NCBI GenBank assembly: GCA_003315335.1
Contig: QNRL01000004.1
Coordinates: forward strand, 248,001 to 312,000
DNA length: 64,000 bases
From: Pseudocitrobacter faecalis
GTDB lineage: Bacteria; Pseudomonadota; Gammaproteobacteria; Enterobacterales; Enterobacteriaceae
Direction: 5' to 3'
Below, one piece after another: positions 60,503 through 64,000 of the stretch (positions are counted from its first letter, which is position 1; every line of letters starts with the position of its first letter). The notes under the pieces are model-generated. The model made no database searches and was not told the DNA's origin. It saw only the letters and a program-made list of their open reading frames with translations. The position numbers were made by a program, and so were the translations under genes.

Positions 60503-61019
60503 ATTCGTGTGGACGTTCCAGCCGATAGACCCAGTCATCGTAGTCAATACCGTTCAGATGATAGGCATTTTCCAATACCTGAATGCGCACAAAACCCTGT
60601 TTTTCCAGCAGGCGCGAAGAGCTGCGGTTCTCGCCCAGCACCCAGGCATTAATGGCATTGACACCCAGTTCAGTAAACCCGTACTGGCAGATAGCGCTCA
60701 GTGCTTCGCGGGCATAGCCTTTCCCCTGCGCACCCGGTAACAGCGCATAGCCGACGTCGGCTTCGTGTGGATTTTTACTGCTGATGCGCAAGCCAATATC
60801 ACCGATTGGCTCGCCGTGAGTCTCACGCAGAACGAATACGCCACTATCGGCGCAGCGCGCATCGAAAACGGTTCGCAGCGCCGCTTCACTCAACACCTCG
60901 CCCATATAACGCATCACCTGAGGATCCTGACGAAGTCGCAGGAAAAAGGGCCAGTCAGATGCGTTGAAGGATGAGAGCAACAGACGCGGCGTGGTGAGGG
61001 TAATCATATTCAATGCCAT
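60501..61019 (-). CDS. GNAT family N-acetyltransferase (RimJ/RimL-like)
   Basis: A 172-residue acetyltransferase. The acetyl-CoA binding segment PGAQGKGYAREALSAICQYGF (Q-G-K-G-Y-A, about 97-115) is complete, and NxxSxRLLEKQGF follows. It resembles the RimJ/RimL group, which acetylates ribosomal protein N-termini, but also many small-molecule enzymes, so the substrate is open. The start may be 61019 or the ATG at 61007; neither has a strong ribosome binding site. E. coli has no such gene between hisP and yfcH. Confidence 0.85.
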   Translation of the reverse strand: MALNMITLTTPRLLLSSFNASDWPFFLRLRQDPQVMRYMGEVLSEAALRTVFDARCADSGVFVLRETHGEPIGDIGLRISSKNPHEADVGYALLPGAQGKGYAREALSAICQYGFTELGVNAINAWVLGENRSSSRLLEKQGFVRIQVLENAYHLNGIDYDDWVYRLERPHE

Positions 61020-61151
61020 AACGGGTAAAGAAGCGAGTACCTTAACACCTCAACGTGTGGGATTACAGGCTCTTGAGTGCAGCGTGGTGATGGCTAAGAC
61101 CATGGTATAAGAACATGAAGGTTTACAAAGGCCCCCAGTTTAAAGGCGCCT

Positions 61152-61280
<129 letters not shown>

Positions 61281-61290
61281 GTCATCACTC

Positions 61291-62193
61291 TCACTTCCCC
61301 CAGCCTAAAAGATCCTCTAGCGCTTCATCGAGGTCGTGCCAGCGGAAGACAAAACCGCTCTCTTCCAGCCGTTTTGGCAGGGCGCGTTGCCCACCCAGCA
61401 CCAGCCCCGACGATTCTCCCATTAGCAGGCGGATCGCCGTGGCGGGAACGCGAAGAATCGCGGGGCGATGTAGCGCATGGCCGAGGGAATGGGCGAATTG
61501 TTCATTGTGGACCGGATAGGGGGAAACCATATTAAACGGCCCGCGAAGTGGATTATCGAGCAACCACAAAATGCCGTTGACCATATCGTCGATATGGATC
61601 CACGCCAGATATTGTCGACCGGTGCCGATTGGCCCGCCAAGCCCAAGTTTGAACGGTGGGAGCATTTTGCCGAGAATGCCGCCTTTTGCCGCCAGCACGA
61701 CGCCGGTGCGAAGCAGACAAACGCGAGTACGATCGCTTTGCGCGGTGCAGGCGATCTGTTCCCACTTCGCACAGAGTTTGTGGGTGAATTCATTGTGCGG
61801 CGGCTCTTCCTCCGTCACCACAACTTCACCGAGATCGCCATAATATCCCGTCGCAGAACCTGAAATTAGCACGTGAGGCGGTGTTTCGCTGGCCTGAATT
61901 AATGTGCTTATTTTTTCCGTAATATGCCAGCGGCTTTCGCACAGCCGCTGTTTTTGCGCATCAGTCCAGCGTTTATCGGCAATCGGCTCGCCCGCCAGAT
62001 TGATGACGGCGTCAATGCCATCAAGCGTGCGCTTGTCGTCAAGCCCCTTCCAGATCTCAACGCGCGAGCCAAAACGCTGCCGGGCTTTATCAGGGCTGCG
62101 GGTAACCACGGTCACCGCATAGCCCAGTTCCAGCAGTCGCGGAACTAAATGGCCGCCAATCAACCCAGTACCGCCGGTTATCAGAATCTTCAT
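61291..62193 (-). CDS. yfcH: Epimerase family protein YfcH
   Basis: A 300-residue extended-SDR protein of the SDR39U1 type. It opens with the NAD(P) motif [29 protein letters not shown] is the region of the expected active site, with a Tyr but without the usual full YxxxK, and the DUF1731 tail ends the protein. The reaction is unknown. It lies upstream of nothing else on this strand and follows folX by 21 bases, so the two are probably cotranscribed. Confidence 0.93.
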   Translation of the reverse strand: MKILITGGTGLIGGHLVPRLLELGYAVTVVTRSPDKARQRFGSRVEIWKGLDDKRTLDGIDAVINLAGEPIADKRWTDAQKQRLCESRWHITEKISTLIQASETPPHVLISGSATGYYGDLGEVVVTEEEPPHNEFTHKLCAKWEQIACTAQSDRTRVCLLRTGVVLAAKGGILGKMLPPFKLGLGGPIGTGRQYLAWIHIDDMVNGILWLLDNPLRGPFNMVSPYPVHNEQFAHSLGHALHRPAILRVPATAIRLLMGESSGLVLGGQRALPKRLEESGFVFRWHDLDEALEDLLGWGK

Positions 62194-62214
62194 GCCACCT
62201 CCGTCAGGAAGCGC

Positions 62215-62577
62215 TTAACGTTGCCAGCTCATAGCAATGGAAACAGAGTCGGCATAACGCAGCGCGTGAAGTTTATCGACCTCCACTTCAGCATAGGTGA
62301 CCCAGTGATGTTCACGTGCGATATCGAGCACATCCTGAGTTAATTTTTCCAGTAGTGAGAAACGGTTACCCTCAATGTGGCTAATGATATTTTTGGTGAT
62401 AGTGCGATAGTTCAGCGCATCGTTAATATCTTCACTGTTGCGCGCGCGCTCCGCCGGGTAGCGAATCTCAATATTGATAACCACATCCTGACGGTTGGCT
62501 ATCTCTTCGTCTTTAATCCCGATAAAGGTGCGCAGGCGAAGATTTTTGATGCGGATAATAGCGTCTGGCTGAGACAT
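62215..62577 (-). CDS. folX: Dihydroneopterin triphosphate 2'-epimerase
   Basis: A 120-residue tunnelling-fold protein of the FolB family. The key Glu and Lys are in [19 protein letters not shown] and [15 protein letters not shown]. It epimerises dihydroneopterin triphosphate to the monapterin form. Same length as in E. coli. It is followed by yfcH on the same strand. Confidence 0.95.
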   Translation of the reverse strand: MSQPDAIIRIKNLRLRTFIGIKDEEIANRQDVVINIEIRYPAERARNSEDINDALNYRTITKNIISHIEGNRFSLLEKLTQDVLDIAREHHWVTYAEVEVDKLHALRYADSVSIAMSWQR

Positions 62578-62635
62578 TGCAGATTACTCCTTTTTATCGT
62601 TGTCTCAGCCATCATACACGAAAGCAATCGGCTGC

Positions 62636-64000
<1,365 letters not shown>

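Overview
The window is chromosomal DNA from an Enterobacteriaceae bacterium close to Enterobacter, Lelliottia or Leclercia. From about 19.2 kb to the right end the gene order is the conserved backbone around the histidine transport and fad/fab genes of Escherichia coli: argW tRNA, yfdC, mlaA, fadL, yfcZ, fadIJ, sixA, smrB, prmB, aroC, mepA, yfcA, epmC, yfcL, mnmC, fabB, yfcJ, flk, pdxB, usg, truA, dedA, accD, folC, dedD, cvpA, purF, ubiX, argT, hisJQMP, yfcH, folX, yfcG, yfcF. Protein lengths match the E. coli ones almost residue for residue. A pgt operon, the hydrogenase-2 operon placed between purF and ubiX, and REP-type repeats point to Enterobacter or a near relative rather than E. coli. 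The species was not determined.

Left arm (1-9.5 kb): a tightly packed, one-strand catabolic operon. By content and order it is the indole-3-acetic acid (auxin) degradation cluster: iacH (cut by the window edge), iacA, iacB, iacI, iacC, iacD, iacE, iacF, iacG, an MFS permease and catechol 1,2-dioxygenase (catA). It should take up the auxin, oxidise it with a two-component flavin monooxygenase (IacA/IacG), a short-chain dehydrogenase and a Rieske dioxygenase (IacCD with reductase IacF) to catechol, and cleave the ring. The regulator and the muconate genes (catB, catC) are not in view.

9.6-12.6 kb: a DoxX-family membrane protein and a membrane-bound PQQ dehydrogenase of the glucose/quinate/shikimate family, both on the minus strand. 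12.9-19.2 kb: the phosphoglycerate transport system, with the antiporter pgtP divergent from the signalling operon pgtCBA. The AAA+ domain of PgtA has lost its key residues.

19.2-48.5 kb: core genes for lipid asymmetry (mlaA), fatty-acid uptake, degradation and synthesis (fadL, fadI, fadJ, fabB, accD), translation-related modification (prmB, epmC, mnmC, truA), aromatic and vitamin biosynthesis (aroC, pdxB, folC), cell division (dedD) and purine synthesis (purF). FadR, FabR, CRP and PurR operators can be read directly. A seven-unit array of a 58-60 bp repeat bounded by REP-like palindromes fills the dedD-cvpA gap.

48.9-55.5 kb: the complete hybOABCDEFG operon for the uptake [NiFe] hydrogenase 2. 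55.6-60.5 kb: ubiX and the argT-hisJQMP amino-acid ABC transporter, with clear NtrC sites and sigma-54 promoters in front of both argT and hisJ. 60.5-64 kb: a GNAT acetyltransferase, a second copy of the same BIME repeat found at 9.5 kb, yfcH, folX, yfcG and the start of yfcF.

I found no CRISPR array, prophage or insertion sequence, and no clearly undescribed multigene system. The best leads are the repeat array, the unassigned iac proteins IacB and IacI, the degenerate PgtA, and the unusual site of the hyb operon.
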